NCBI GenBank assembly: GCA_000237975.1
Contig: CP003179.1
Coordinates: 3,378,270 to 3,442,269 of the forward strand
DNA length: 64,000 bases
Source: Sulfobacillus acidophilus DSM 10332
GTDB taxonomy: Bacteria > Bacillota > Sulfobacillia > Sulfobacillales > Sulfobacillaceae
Direction of reading: 5' to 3'
In this document: positions 34,108-41,471 of the stretch, one piece after another
How positions within the stretch are numbered: position 1 is the first letter of the stretch
Layout: each line of letters begins with the position of its first letter
The notes under the pieces: generated by a model
The model's input: only the letters and a program-made list of their open reading frames with translations
What the model was told of the DNA's origin: nothing
Database searches by the model: none
Program-made: the position numbers and the translations under genes

Positions 34108-34948
34108 AACCCCATCCGGACCGGCTCCATAACGCGGTAACCGCCGCGACAGCCCGCACCATAAGGAAGTTGAACACCCAACTGCCGACCAAAAGCATGG
34201 CCGGTGGCCAATTAAATAACGGCGGGGGCGCAAATGCTTGATGCCATTGCACCATGGACGTATACGCCACGCTAGCCAGTAACGCCGCCCAGGCTTGAGA
34301 CGTCACCCAATAGAGCCGGGGCCCGATGAACCGACGGGCAAGCGCCCAAGGCACCCAACTAACAATCCAGGCCAACAGGAATGCCGCGCTAAATGAAATC
34401 AATACCGGGTGGGCCATATTGGCGTTGATGAAATTCCACGGCAAACTGGTGACCAAAGCCAAGGCTACCCCCACCAGACCGCCGACAGTCATCATGCGGA
34501 AAAATCCGCGCGATCGCATTTCATGAAATTCGTGCATACGCCAGCGCAAGATCACCAAATGATGGCGAATATCGCGGATGCGCAAGGTTTGAATGCCCGT
34601 GGCCAATCCACCCCAAAGGGCCATCATCCGTCCGAGGGCCAAAGCCGCAAACGCTTCCGTTTTGAGGCTGACGACCATCATGCCGACGCCCACCAAAAGC
34701 TGTGCCACCGAAAAGAGCCAGAGCCACCCATGCTGTTGGCGTATGGGCAACGATAGCTTTCGGCCCAGGACTTCAGGATCGCCCAAATCCCGCATCGCTT
34801 GCCTGAGGGCTTGCTCCGAATCCCATCCTTGTGCCATATAGGTTTGCCGCTTTTGCAATAATTGATGCCGGATTTCGGCCTTAATCCGGCGTGCTTGATA
34901 TTTATCCCGAATGGGACGCGTGGCCTGGGCTAGATACTCTTCCCACAT
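34082..34948 (-). CDS. Multi-pass membrane protein with N-terminal HAAS-type domain
   Basis: A 288-residue protein. The first 80 residues form a helical HAAS/permease-prefix-like domain (EIRHQLLQKRQTYMAQG, SEQALRQAMRDLGDPEVLGR), followed by about seven membrane helices. Such domains commonly occur in proteins paired with PadR regulators or in permease-like proteins of unknown function; no PadR gene is adjacent. The ATG at 34948 follows GGGAGGTG. No specific function is claimed. Confidence 0.65.
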   Translation of the reverse strand: MWEEYLAQATRPIRDKYQARRIKAEIRHQLLQKRQTYMAQGWDSEQALRQAMRDLGDPEVLGRKLSLPIRQQHGWLWLFSVAQLLVGVGMMVVSLKTEAFAALALGRMMALWGGLATGIQTLRIRDIRHHLVILRWRMHEFHEMRSRGFFRMMTVGGLVGVALALVTSLPWNFINANMAHPVLISFSAAFLLAWIVSWVPWALARRFIGPRLYWVTSQAWAALLASVAYTSMVQWHQAFAPPPLFNWPPAMLLVGSWVFNFLMVRAVAAVTALWSRSGWGYDESSSSG

Positions 34949-35035
34949 GCGCACACCTCCCTCATCCACTGATTCTTTTATTGTACCCGTCCCTGCCTCT
35001 CCGGCAAAGCCTATCCTGAGAACCGGCTGAATTTT

Positions 35036-35500
35036 TTACGGACGAAGAGTCGCCACAATCCGACGGGGATTTAATAACAGGCCGAGGCCGGCTTGAATCG
35101 ACGGCACCACAATATCGGCGGCCTGAACGGCACGAGCCGCCGCACCCTCGGGCCCGATCACCGCGATACCGAGTTGAGCCTGCCGTAACATTAGAACATC
35201 ATTCATCCCGTTTCCGAGCGCCGCCACACCGCCCTCGAGCCGACTGACCATCGCGGCTTTATCTTCCCCGGTTTGAATGGTGTAAAGGGTTAAACCGAGT
35301 TCTTCGGCGATACGTGCCCCGGTTCCATAGGTATCCCCGGTCAGAAGCCAACATTGCACGTGTTGCCGGAGTTCTCGAATCAAGGCAGGCACATCCGGCA
35401 AGACCGTCCCGTCATACGAAAGGGTGCCGTTTAAATCGAACACGACATGCTGAATCTGAATCGGATCACGTCCCGGAATCTCAATAACCAGCCCGACCAC
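35036..35500 (-). CDS. HAD-superfamily protein resembling a P-type ATPase phosphorylation domain
   Basis: The HAD core has VVFDLNGTLSYDG (motif I, DxNGT), LLTGDTYGTGARIAEELG (motif II), a lysine in EDKAAMV and ALGNGMNDVLMLRQAQLGIA (motif IV). The GNGMND pattern resembles soluble P-type-ATPase-like HAD phosphatases. Substrate unknown. The start is uncertain: the frame is open to 35593, but conserved sequence begins near 35490, and a TATGTT -10-like box around 35520-35530 would lie inside a longer version. I chose GTG 35500 (154 residues). Confidence 0.72.
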   Translation of the reverse strand: MVGLVIEIPGRDPIQIQHVVFDLNGTLSYDGTVLPDVPALIRELRQHVQCWLLTGDTYGTGARIAEELGLTLYTIQTGEDKAAMVSRLEGGVAALGNGMNDVLMLRQAQLGIAVIGPEGAAARAVQAADIVVPSIQAGLGLLLNPRRIVATLRP

Positions 35501-35610
35501 CCCCTTATTCGAATGTAGAGTGTAACATAACCGTTCGCGAGAAGCGACCCGGCGGCCGACGCAGGAATTCCCCTCCTCGGTCGCGAAGTGCATAGCAGGA
35601 GGGATGGGTC

Positions 35611-36651
35611 ATGGCACATGCGGCAATTTGGTCGGTAGGCGGTTATGCTCCGCCTCACATCATCACGAATGACATGTTAAGTCGGCAAATGGACACCAGC
35701 GACGAGTGGATCCGCACGCGAACCGGCATTCGTGCCCGGCGATCGGCCGGTCCGGACGAGACGACCGCCACCCTGTCCGCCCGAGCCGGAGAGGCGGCCT
35801 TAGCCGCCCGGGGATTTTCACCCGAGGATCTCGATTGGGTCATTGTCTGTACCGATACCCCGGAAATGTGGTCTCCCGCCACCGCGTGTTTTGTGCAAGA
35901 CGCGCTAGGGGCCCGTCGGGCCTCCGCCATCGACTTTACCGGCGGCTGCGCGGGATTTCTTCAAACGCTGCAGATTGTCAGTCCCTTGGCCGAGGCCGGC
36001 CAAACCGTTCTGGTGATTGGTACCGAAGTCCTCACCCATGCGATGGACTGGCACGATCGCACCACCGCCGTATTATTCGGCGACGGGGCCGGCGCCTTTT
36101 TAATCGGACCCGCCAGTCCCGGCGCCAACGGCATCGAAGTCGTCCGCGGACTCTCTCGGACCGACGGGAGCCAAGCGACGATTTTGGGTAAACCTTATGG
36201 CGGCACCCGCCATCCGATCACGCCCGAGCTGGTACAAGAAGGCAAGCACCACACGATCCGGATGGATGGCCCCCGCGTTTTCAAGCATGCAGTCACCCTC
36301 ATGAGCGAAATCGGGCGCCAATTACTGGAGGAAAGCCATTTAACGCCCGATGACGTCGATTGGGTGGTCCCCCATCAAGCCAATCAACGGATTATCGACG
36401 CCGTGCGGCAGCACCTCGGCATCGCCCCCGAGAAGGTGTTTTCTCATGTTGCGGACTATGCCAATACAGGGTCGGCGTCGGTCGCCTTGGCCTTAGCGGA
36501 TATGCTCGACCGCGAGATGGTAAAATCCCGTCAACGGTTGTTGTCGGTCGCATTTGGCGCCGGGTTTTCCTGGGCTTCGCAATTATTCTTCGTCCATGAC
36601 GTGCCGCCCCATCGATTCATTCATGAAGGTTATCCGGCTGAACCGGCATAA
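35611..36651 (+). CDS. fabH: 3-oxoacyl-ACP synthase III
   Basis: A 346-residue condensing enzyme. Catalytic triad: Cys in DFTGGCAGFL, His in VPHQANQRI and Asn in YANTGSASVAL. It joins an acyl-CoA primer to malonyl-ACP to start fatty acid synthesis. With the branched-chain 2-oxoacid dehydrogenase genes at 57.6-63.4 kb, its primers may be branched or cyclic acyl-CoAs (inference). The ATG follows GGAGGGATG. No other fab gene is adjacent. Confidence 0.93.
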   Translation: MAHAAIWSVGGYAPPHIITNDMLSRQMDTSDEWIRTRTGIRARRSAGPDETTATLSARAGEAALAARGFSPEDLDWVIVCTDTPEMWSPATACFVQDALGARRASAIDFTGGCAGFLQTLQIVSPLAEAGQTVLVIGTEVLTHAMDWHDRTTAVLFGDGAGAFLIGPASPGANGIEVVRGLSRTDGSQATILGKPYGGTRHPITPELVQEGKHHTIRMDGPRVFKHAVTLMSEIGRQLLEESHLTPDDVDWVVPHQANQRIIDAVRQHLGIAPEKVFSHVADYANTGSASVALALADMLDREMVKSRQRLLSVAFGAGFSWASQLFFVHDVPPHRFIHEGYPAEPA

Positions 36652-36722
36652 GCAGACGAAGCTCGACACAACATAAGGGATTTTCTCGCTATAGTATAAG
36701 GGCAGGCAGGAGGGGGTGTCTT

Positions 36723-37370
36723 ATGGCAGGCGTCAGTGATCCCTGGCAGGTGCTCGGAATTGGCCCCACGCGTGACGTGGAAACCATTCGCCAAGCCTAT
36801 TTAAACCAAGTACGGCAAAACCATCCGGACCGGTTCCGTAGCGATCCGGCCCGATATCGCCAGCAAGAAGAGCGCATGAAACATATTAATCTGGCGTATC
36901 AAGAGGCGCTCGCGTCGGCCCAGGCGCCCCCTGCGCCGCCCCCTTCCACCGGACCCGCGCCGCACGCTGAAGCGCCCGTCCTGTGTAGCGTCCATCGCTA
37001 TCCGGCCGGGCGCCGCTGTAAACGTTGTCAAGCCCCCATCTGTCTCGCGTGTGCGGGTTATCAGGACATGCTCTGTTCCACCCATTGGGCCCAATCCGTG
37101 CGGTCCCGCCGTCGTAACCGGGTACTGAGGGAGTGGTTGCCGGTCATCGCGATTATTGGCGTCGGACGGATCGTGGATGTGCCCCGCCTGATGATTGGCC
37201 TGGCCCTTTTGATTTATATCGCCTACCGTGGCTTTACCTATTTGACGGCCAAACGGTGGTGGGGCTGTCTGGCGTTGTTGCTTCTTCCGTATAGCCTCGT
37301 CTTGGGTGGCCTTTGGAGCCTTTGGGAAAGTGTCCGACAGTGGAATGAGGGGCAGGAGAAGCATCCTTAG
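36723..37370 (+). CDS. J-domain protein with zinc-binding motif and membrane helices
   Basis: A 215-residue protein. The N-terminal J domain (residues 5-65) has the HPD tripeptide in QVRQNHPDRFR, needed to stimulate Hsp70 ATPase. A Pro-rich linker leads to a B-box-like zinc cluster (CSVHRYPAGRRCKRCQAPIC, then CLAC...CSTHW). Two or three membrane helices fill residues 135-205. It is probably a membrane-tethered DnaK co-chaperone. The ATG follows GGAGGGGG. Its 3' end overlaps the convergent cytochrome c frame by 137 bases. Confidence 0.82.
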   Translation: MAGVSDPWQVLGIGPTRDVETIRQAYLNQVRQNHPDRFRSDPARYRQQEERMKHINLAYQEALASAQAPPAPPPSTGPAPHAEAPVLCSVHRYPAGRRCKRCQAPICLACAGYQDMLCSTHWAQSVRSRRRNRVLREWLPVIAIIGVGRIVDVPRLMIGLALLIYIAYRGFTYLTAKRWWGCLALLLLPYSLVLGGLWSLWESVRQWNEGQEKHP

Positions 37371-37728
37371 TCATGACGGATTTTACATAAAGCGCCAAAC
37401 TCTCCATCTCCCGGCGATTCATCACCGCCGCCCAGCCCGGCATACCCGGACCGGCACCCTGTCGAATGACATGAAAAAGGCGTTCCCGTGACCAATCTGT
37501 GGGCGACAGGTCCGCCAATGCCGGGGCCTTAGCCCCGTTGGGCAATAACACGAGAGCCTCCCCGTTGCCCCGCGGGCCATGACACGAAAGACAAGCCCGA
37601 TGATAGAGCCGAGCCCCCTCGGTTACGCTCGGCGCAGCCGGTACGGCCGGTGGCGCAGGAGGGGAAGGCGCCGGCCGAAAAGGCCAAATAAGCCACAACA
37701 CGGTCATCACCCACAACCCCGCGGTCAT
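37234..37728 (-). CDS. Membrane-anchored c-type cytochrome
   Basis: A 164-residue protein: N-terminal anchor helix (residues 1-17), Pro/Ala linker, then a class I cytochrome c domain with CLSCHGPRG (heme attachment, near 46-54) and GMPGWAAVMNRREME (methionine ligand). The last 45 residues are antisense to the J-domain gene and low in structure, so the functional domain ends near 37370. It carries electrons on the outer membrane face. ATGA overlaps with the upstream phosphoesterase gene, an operon of two exported proteins. Confidence 0.85.
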   Translation of the reverse strand: MTAGLWVMTVLWLIWPFRPAPSPPAPPAVPAAPSVTEGARLYHRACLSCHGPRGNGEALVLLPNGAKAPALADLSPTDWSRERLFHVIRQGAGPGMPGWAAVMNRREMESLALYVKSVMTKDASPAPHSTVGHFPKGSKGHPRRGYTEEATTPDSPTTVWPSNR

Positions 37729-38627
37729 CGATTCGCCTCCCGGGAAGCGGCCAAGCCCATCCGCAAAACCCGCATCGGGCCGCTATCGCTCCACCGCACA
37801 ACATTGAACCCGAGCCCCATGTCCGGATGCGTGGCGCCTTGCGGCCATCCGGCCAAAGATTCCATCAGTCCCGGCTCCGGATAGGGCCAGGACAACGGCA
37901 ATCCCGCCCAATTAGGCCGTTCGAAGCGGGTTGCGGTCATGGCCTGATGTACGTGGCCATATAAAAAGAGCGCTTCTTTGATGCCTGTCAGAGCCTGATA
38001 GACCTGAGCCCCATCATAGGTGTACCAGTTCCAGGGGAGAAACACGTCATATAACGGGGCATGACTCAGCACCACGGCCCGTCCGGGTACTCGAGTCGCC
38101 AGCTGAGCCTTCAGCCACTGCCGCTGCGTCGAGCCGATAAACGGACCCTGACTGACATTATCGAGCCCGATGAGAGTAAATCCGGCGACCGTACGAATCC
38201 AATGGCTCTCCCCAAATACCGCCCGGTAGCTTTGACCCCGATCCCCATAACAATCATGCTCGCCCGGCACGGTATAGTACGGTAATCCCAACCGATCCAG
38301 CATGGCCTTAACCGCTTGCAGCCGGGCCAGCCGTTCGGTGGCCGAATCGGTGGCTTGAATCAGATCGCCGGTCACCACGACAAACGCCGGCGGCGGGGTG
38401 AGCCCTTTAATCAAGGCCCAAGCCCGTTCCAGCGTATCCGCCGGTTGGCGGTTATAGTCCCCCCGATATCCCCAATGGAAATCGGAGAGATGGACAAACA
38501 TTCGGCTCGCAGGTGACACCAGCGGTCCCGCCATCGGTTCGACGACATATTGGGTTCCTAAGGCCCAGCCCGTTATCCCTACCCACGTGGCTTGTAACAG
38601 CTGGCGCCGGGTTATGGACGGCATCAT
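37725..38627 (-). CDS. Tat-exported metallophosphoesterase
   Basis: A 300-residue calcineurin-like phosphoesterase. The N-terminus has a twin-arginine signal (ITRRQLLQATWVGITGWALG). Metal motifs: HLSDFHWG (DxH), VVTGDLIQ (GDxx), VPGEHDCYG (GxHD in place of GNHD), VLSHAPLY and LYGHVHQAM (GHxH). It acts outside the membrane on an unknown phosphoester. ATG-ATG at 38627 follows GGAGGGAT. The downstream cytochrome c gene overlaps its stop. Confidence 0.88.
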   Translation of the reverse strand: MMPSITRRQLLQATWVGITGWALGTQYVVEPMAGPLVSPASRMFVHLSDFHWGYRGDYNRQPADTLERAWALIKGLTPPPAFVVVTGDLIQATDSATERLARLQAVKAMLDRLGLPYYTVPGEHDCYGDRGQSYRAVFGESHWIRTVAGFTLIGLDNVSQGPFIGSTQRQWLKAQLATRVPGRAVVLSHAPLYDVFLPWNWYTYDGAQVYQALTGIKEALFLYGHVHQAMTATRFERPNWAGLPLSWPYPEPGLMESLAGWPQGATHPDMGLGFNVVRWSDSGPMRVLRMGLAASREANR

Positions 38628-38681
38628 TTCCGAATCCCTCCAGAAATGAGATGCCCCACTTACCCGGCACTTATGCACCCA

Positions 38682-39500
38682 CTAGCGCTGCTGGGCCGCC
38701 TGATAGAAGGTCATGGCGTAGACGGCAATAAATGCGGGAAAAATCATGCCCAACATCACCACCCCCACGAACGGGCCAATCACCGGAATGCTGGACAACA
38801 CGAGACCCACGCCGGCATACGCCAAGGCCAGTCCCACCAGCAACACCATACTGCTCCAGGCAAACGGCCAGTGGCCGACAACCCACCGCACGACCCGGCC
38901 TAAGCCTTCTAACGGAGGTACTTCCCCATAAAAGGTGCTGCCGAACCACAACAACACCACCGCCACCAACGACAACACCAAGACTAAAAAGATGATCAGC
39001 AGGATCACGGTGAGGAAGATCCCTACTCCCCCGCTTGAGGTGGCCGTCAGCGTCATTAAAAGGGAAAACACCATAAACACCAAAATCATGCCGATGACGG
39101 TCAACACAAATTGGGTGATGGCCTTCCAAAAATGTAAGGCCGCATAGCGAAAAAACGCCAAAAACCCGTTCACTCGCTGCCGGTCCCGCATTGTATCGGC
39201 TACGCCCCCATAGAGCCCCGCCAGGGTAAACGGCAAAACCACCAACAAAAACGTCAGATAGACCAACCCCAGTTTGATCCAGAGGGCTGACGTCAAATGG
39301 GGGAAGGTTGTCAGGCCGCTTGGATGCGTGAGCATATGGCGTAAACCGGACGGCAATTCGGGCCCGAGGCGGCTGGCCACCAAATATTGATAGAGTGAGG
39401 TAATCATGGTATACCAAAACGCCAGGGTCAAAATCCCCCCCGTGCGATTGCGTTGCCATAATTCTTGCCAGGCGTTCCGGATGAGTCCAAACTGAGACAC
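38682..39500 (-). CDS. Polytopic membrane protein of unknown function
   Basis: A 272-residue protein with six or seven hydrophobic helices, including a Gly-rich pair near the C-terminus (LVLSSIPVIGPFVGVVMLGM). The pattern resembles generic glycerophosphoryl-phosphodiesterase-linked or DUF4013-like membrane domains, but I cannot assign a family. The start is GTG at 39500 after GAGGGTG. It lies 54 bases before the phosphoesterase start on the same strand and may share its transcript. Confidence 0.6.
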   Translation of the reverse strand: MSQFGLIRNAWQELWQRNRTGGILTLAFWYTMITSLYQYLVASRLGPELPSGLRHMLTHPSGLTTFPHLTSALWIKLGLVYLTFLLVVLPFTLAGLYGGVADTMRDRQRVNGFLAFFRYAALHFWKAITQFVLTVIGMILVFMVFSLLMTLTATSSGGVGIFLTVILLIIFLVLVLSLVAVVLLWFGSTFYGEVPPLEGLGRVVRWVVGHWPFAWSSMVLLVGLALAYAGVGLVLSSIPVIGPFVGVVMLGMIFPAFIAVYAMTFYQAAQQR

Positions 39501-39560
39501 GCCACACCCTCTTTTCGTTGCTTATGGCTTGCTAATCAACGTCGAAGTCTATACAATCAT

Positions 39561-39596
39561 ACCGAATTTAACAGCAGCCGACCGAATCTAACAGCA
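39561..39596. repeat. Two 16-base direct repeats upstream of the response regulator
   Basis: ACCGAATTTAACAGCA (39561-39576) and ACCGAATCTAACAGCA (39581-39596) differ at one base and start 20 bases apart, about two helical turns. They lie about 50 bases upstream of the response regulator start and 60 bases from the divergent membrane protein start. Such tandem sites often bind a regulator dimer. Which protein binds is unknown. Confidence 0.5.
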
Positions 39597-39644
39597 AATT
39601 TCCTCGATGACGTGACCCAGTCCAAGTAAAGGAGACTGGCTTTC

Positions 39645-40034
39645 ATGAAGCAAGTGCTAGTTATCGATGACGAACCCAGCATTCGCCAGGTGGTGCGGCT
39701 AGCGCTTGAACCGTTGGGCTTATCCGTGACCGAGGCCGCTTCGGCACAAGCCGCCCTTCTGGTTCTCCGCGATGTGGTCCCCGACGTGGTGTTGCTGGAC
39801 TATCGGCTGCCTGACATGACCGGCATTGAGTTGGCCCACTTGCTGTATCCTCAGTTTCCCCAGTTACCGGTCATTTTGCTCAGCGCCTCGTGGGATTGGG
39901 AGCCGACCCCGTTACCCACCGGCATTATTCGGTTCATGACCAAGCCTTTTCGCCTTCGGGAACTGCAAGCCGCGGTCACCGAGCAGCTGGCCCGCGACGT
40001 CACCTTCCCCCTCCACAATAGCGGGACGCTGTGA
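39645..40034 (+). CDS. Stand-alone response regulator receiver protein
   Basis: A 129-residue CheY-like protein. D9-D10 (VIDDEPS), phosphoacceptor D53 in VVLLDYRLPDM, S80-A81-S82 and the lysine in FMTKPFRLREL are all present, so it should be phosphorylatable. There is no output domain. No histidine kinase is in the window; the chemoreceptor at 2220 is far away. The ATG follows AAAGGAG. Confidence 0.9.
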   Translation: MKQVLVIDDEPSIRQVVRLALEPLGLSVTEAASAQAALLVLRDVVPDVVLLDYRLPDMTGIELAHLLYPQFPQLPVILLSASWDWEPTPLPTGIIRFMTKPFRLRELQAAVTEQLARDVTFPLHNSGTL

Positions 40035-40054
40035 TTCGAAGGGAGGCGCCTTAA

Positions 40055-41077
40055 ATCAAAGCCGTCGATTTATTTGCCGTTCAGCCGTATATGACCGTTC
40101 AGGACTATCGATCCGAGTCGGCCTTTTTTCAAAAAATGGCCGGATTGTTTGAAGTCGCAGACCGTCAACGAGATCCTGCCCTTCCCGCCGTGATCGTCTG
40201 GCCGGAAGATTTGGCCACCTTTTTGTTGTTGACGGATGTCCCCCCCGCATTGCTCCAAGCCCGCACATTAGACGAAGCGTTTGAGCGAATCGGGAAAGCC
40301 CATGGCCCGGCGCTGGTTGCCACTCTTTTGCGCTATCGGGCCCGCTCCCTCAAACAGGCGTTTTTCCTGTGGGGATCCGCTCGCGTCTGGCGCATATGGT
40401 TTCGCACCATGTCCGAACTCGCTCGCCGGTATCGTATGACGGTCGTCGCCGGCTCGGCCCTGGTCGCGGCCAATCGTTGGGGACTGGTCGCCTCCCCTTA
40501 TGCGCCCGCATCACGCCACGTATATAACCTCAGCTTGACCTTTGATCCCGACGGTCGAGCGATGCAGCTGACCCCTAAAGTCAACTTGGTCCCGACGCAG
40601 GAAGACCAGTTAGGTCTCACGGCAGGCCGACCGGAGGCCGTTTCTGCCGTCCGGTTACCGGATACCTCGGCGGTTTTGGCCACCGCCATTTGTTACGACG
40701 GGTTTCAGGTGGCCCATACCGACAGTGAACCGGACTTTTATAACGTGATGGCTTATCTTGATCAACAGGGCGTGCAGATTTTAGCGCAACCATCCGCCAA
40801 TCCCTGGTGGTGGGACCAACCGTGGCCGCTCCGGCCTTCCGTCATTCGGGCCGACCAATGGCAAAACGAGAGTGCCATTGCGCAATTGGGGGAAAGTCGG
40901 TCGATTGCCGTGATTATTAATAGCCACCTGATTTTTGATTTTCTCGATTTGCATTTTGACGGCCAAAGTGTCATTGCCGCGCGTCACGGCTCGTCGGTCG
41001 TCAAACTCGCCGAAGCGCCCGGATTTCGCGGTCCTGAGGCTGAAACGGTTCTGCATGCCCGCTGGACCGGAGACTAA
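40055..41077 (+). CDS. Carbon-nitrogen hydrolase (nitrilase superfamily), probable ATC start
   Basis: A 340-residue protein. Catalytic triad: E in VIVWPEDLATF, K in LTPKVNLVP and C in ATAICYDGF. It hydrolyses a C-N bond of an unknown amide or nitrile. The first ATG (40091) has no ribosome site and would remove KAVDLFAVQPY, the first beta strand typical of the fold. An AAGGGAGG site lies eight bases before ATC at 40055, and TAA directly precedes that codon, so initiation probably uses ATC. A G-to-C change of an ancestral ATG would explain it. Confidence 0.78.
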   Translation: MKAVDLFAVQPYMTVQDYRSESAFFQKMAGLFEVADRQRDPALPAVIVWPEDLATFLLLTDVPPALLQARTLDEAFERIGKAHGPALVATLLRYRARSLKQAFFLWGSARVWRIWFRTMSELARRYRMTVVAGSALVAANRWGLVASPYAPASRHVYNLSLTFDPDGRAMQLTPKVNLVPTQEDQLGLTAGRPEAVSAVRLPDTSAVLATAICYDGFQVAHTDSEPDFYNVMAYLDQQGVQILAQPSANPWWWDQPWPLRPSVIRADQWQNESAIAQLGESRSIAVIINSHLIFDFLDLHFDGQSVIAARHGSSVVKLAEAPGFRGPEAETVLHARWTGD

Positions 41078-41325
41078 TGGGTCCGGCGGATCCAAAATTG
41101 ATAGGGCGGGGCCTCGCCCGCTTGTCTCACCAGTTCGTGACCGGTGGACCGGCACCAGGCACGAAAATCTTCCAGGGAACCGGGATCCGTCGTCCAAATT
41201 TCGACGATCTCCCCGACCTCGATTTGACTGACTCCCCGTTTGGCCCGGATAATCGGTAACGGACAGGCTAACCCTTTGGCATCGATACTTAATTGCACCG
41301 CGAGCGGAGCACCCTGATCAGCCAT
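41074..41325 (-). CDS. tusA: TusA-family sulfurtransferase (canonical)
   Basis: An 83-residue protein with the full TusA motif IDAKGLACPLPIIRAKRG, the cysteine of CPLP carrying persulfide sulfur, and EVGEIVEIWTTDPGSLED and WCRSTGHELV. It relays sulfur in thiolation or sulfur oxidation pathways. The ATG at 41325 follows GGGAGGA; an upstream extension is unlikely. It overlaps the convergent nitrilase gene by four bases. It provides the reference for judging the TGA-containing paralogue at 13742. Confidence 0.93.
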   Translation of the reverse strand: MADQGAPLAVQLSIDAKGLACPLPIIRAKRGVSQIEVGEIVEIWTTDPGSLEDFRAWCRSTGHELVRQAGEAPPYQFWIRRTH

Positions 41326-41471
41326 CGTTATCCTCCCGTCCTCGGTTCTTTTCTCGAATATACCCCAGATTGGGGCCGGAACCAATTCCACCCGAGAAAA
41401 TTCCTTTGCCGTTGTAAATGATTGTTATATCAGGTAGAATAATCCAACAAACTCTTTAAGGGGGCGAGGAT

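Noticed and set aside
38671-39507. 278-codon frame overlapping the membrane protein at 38682 in another frame on the same strand
   Set aside because: The alternative frame gives regular hydrophobic helices and a ribosome site, while this one is Gly/Arg-rich without features.
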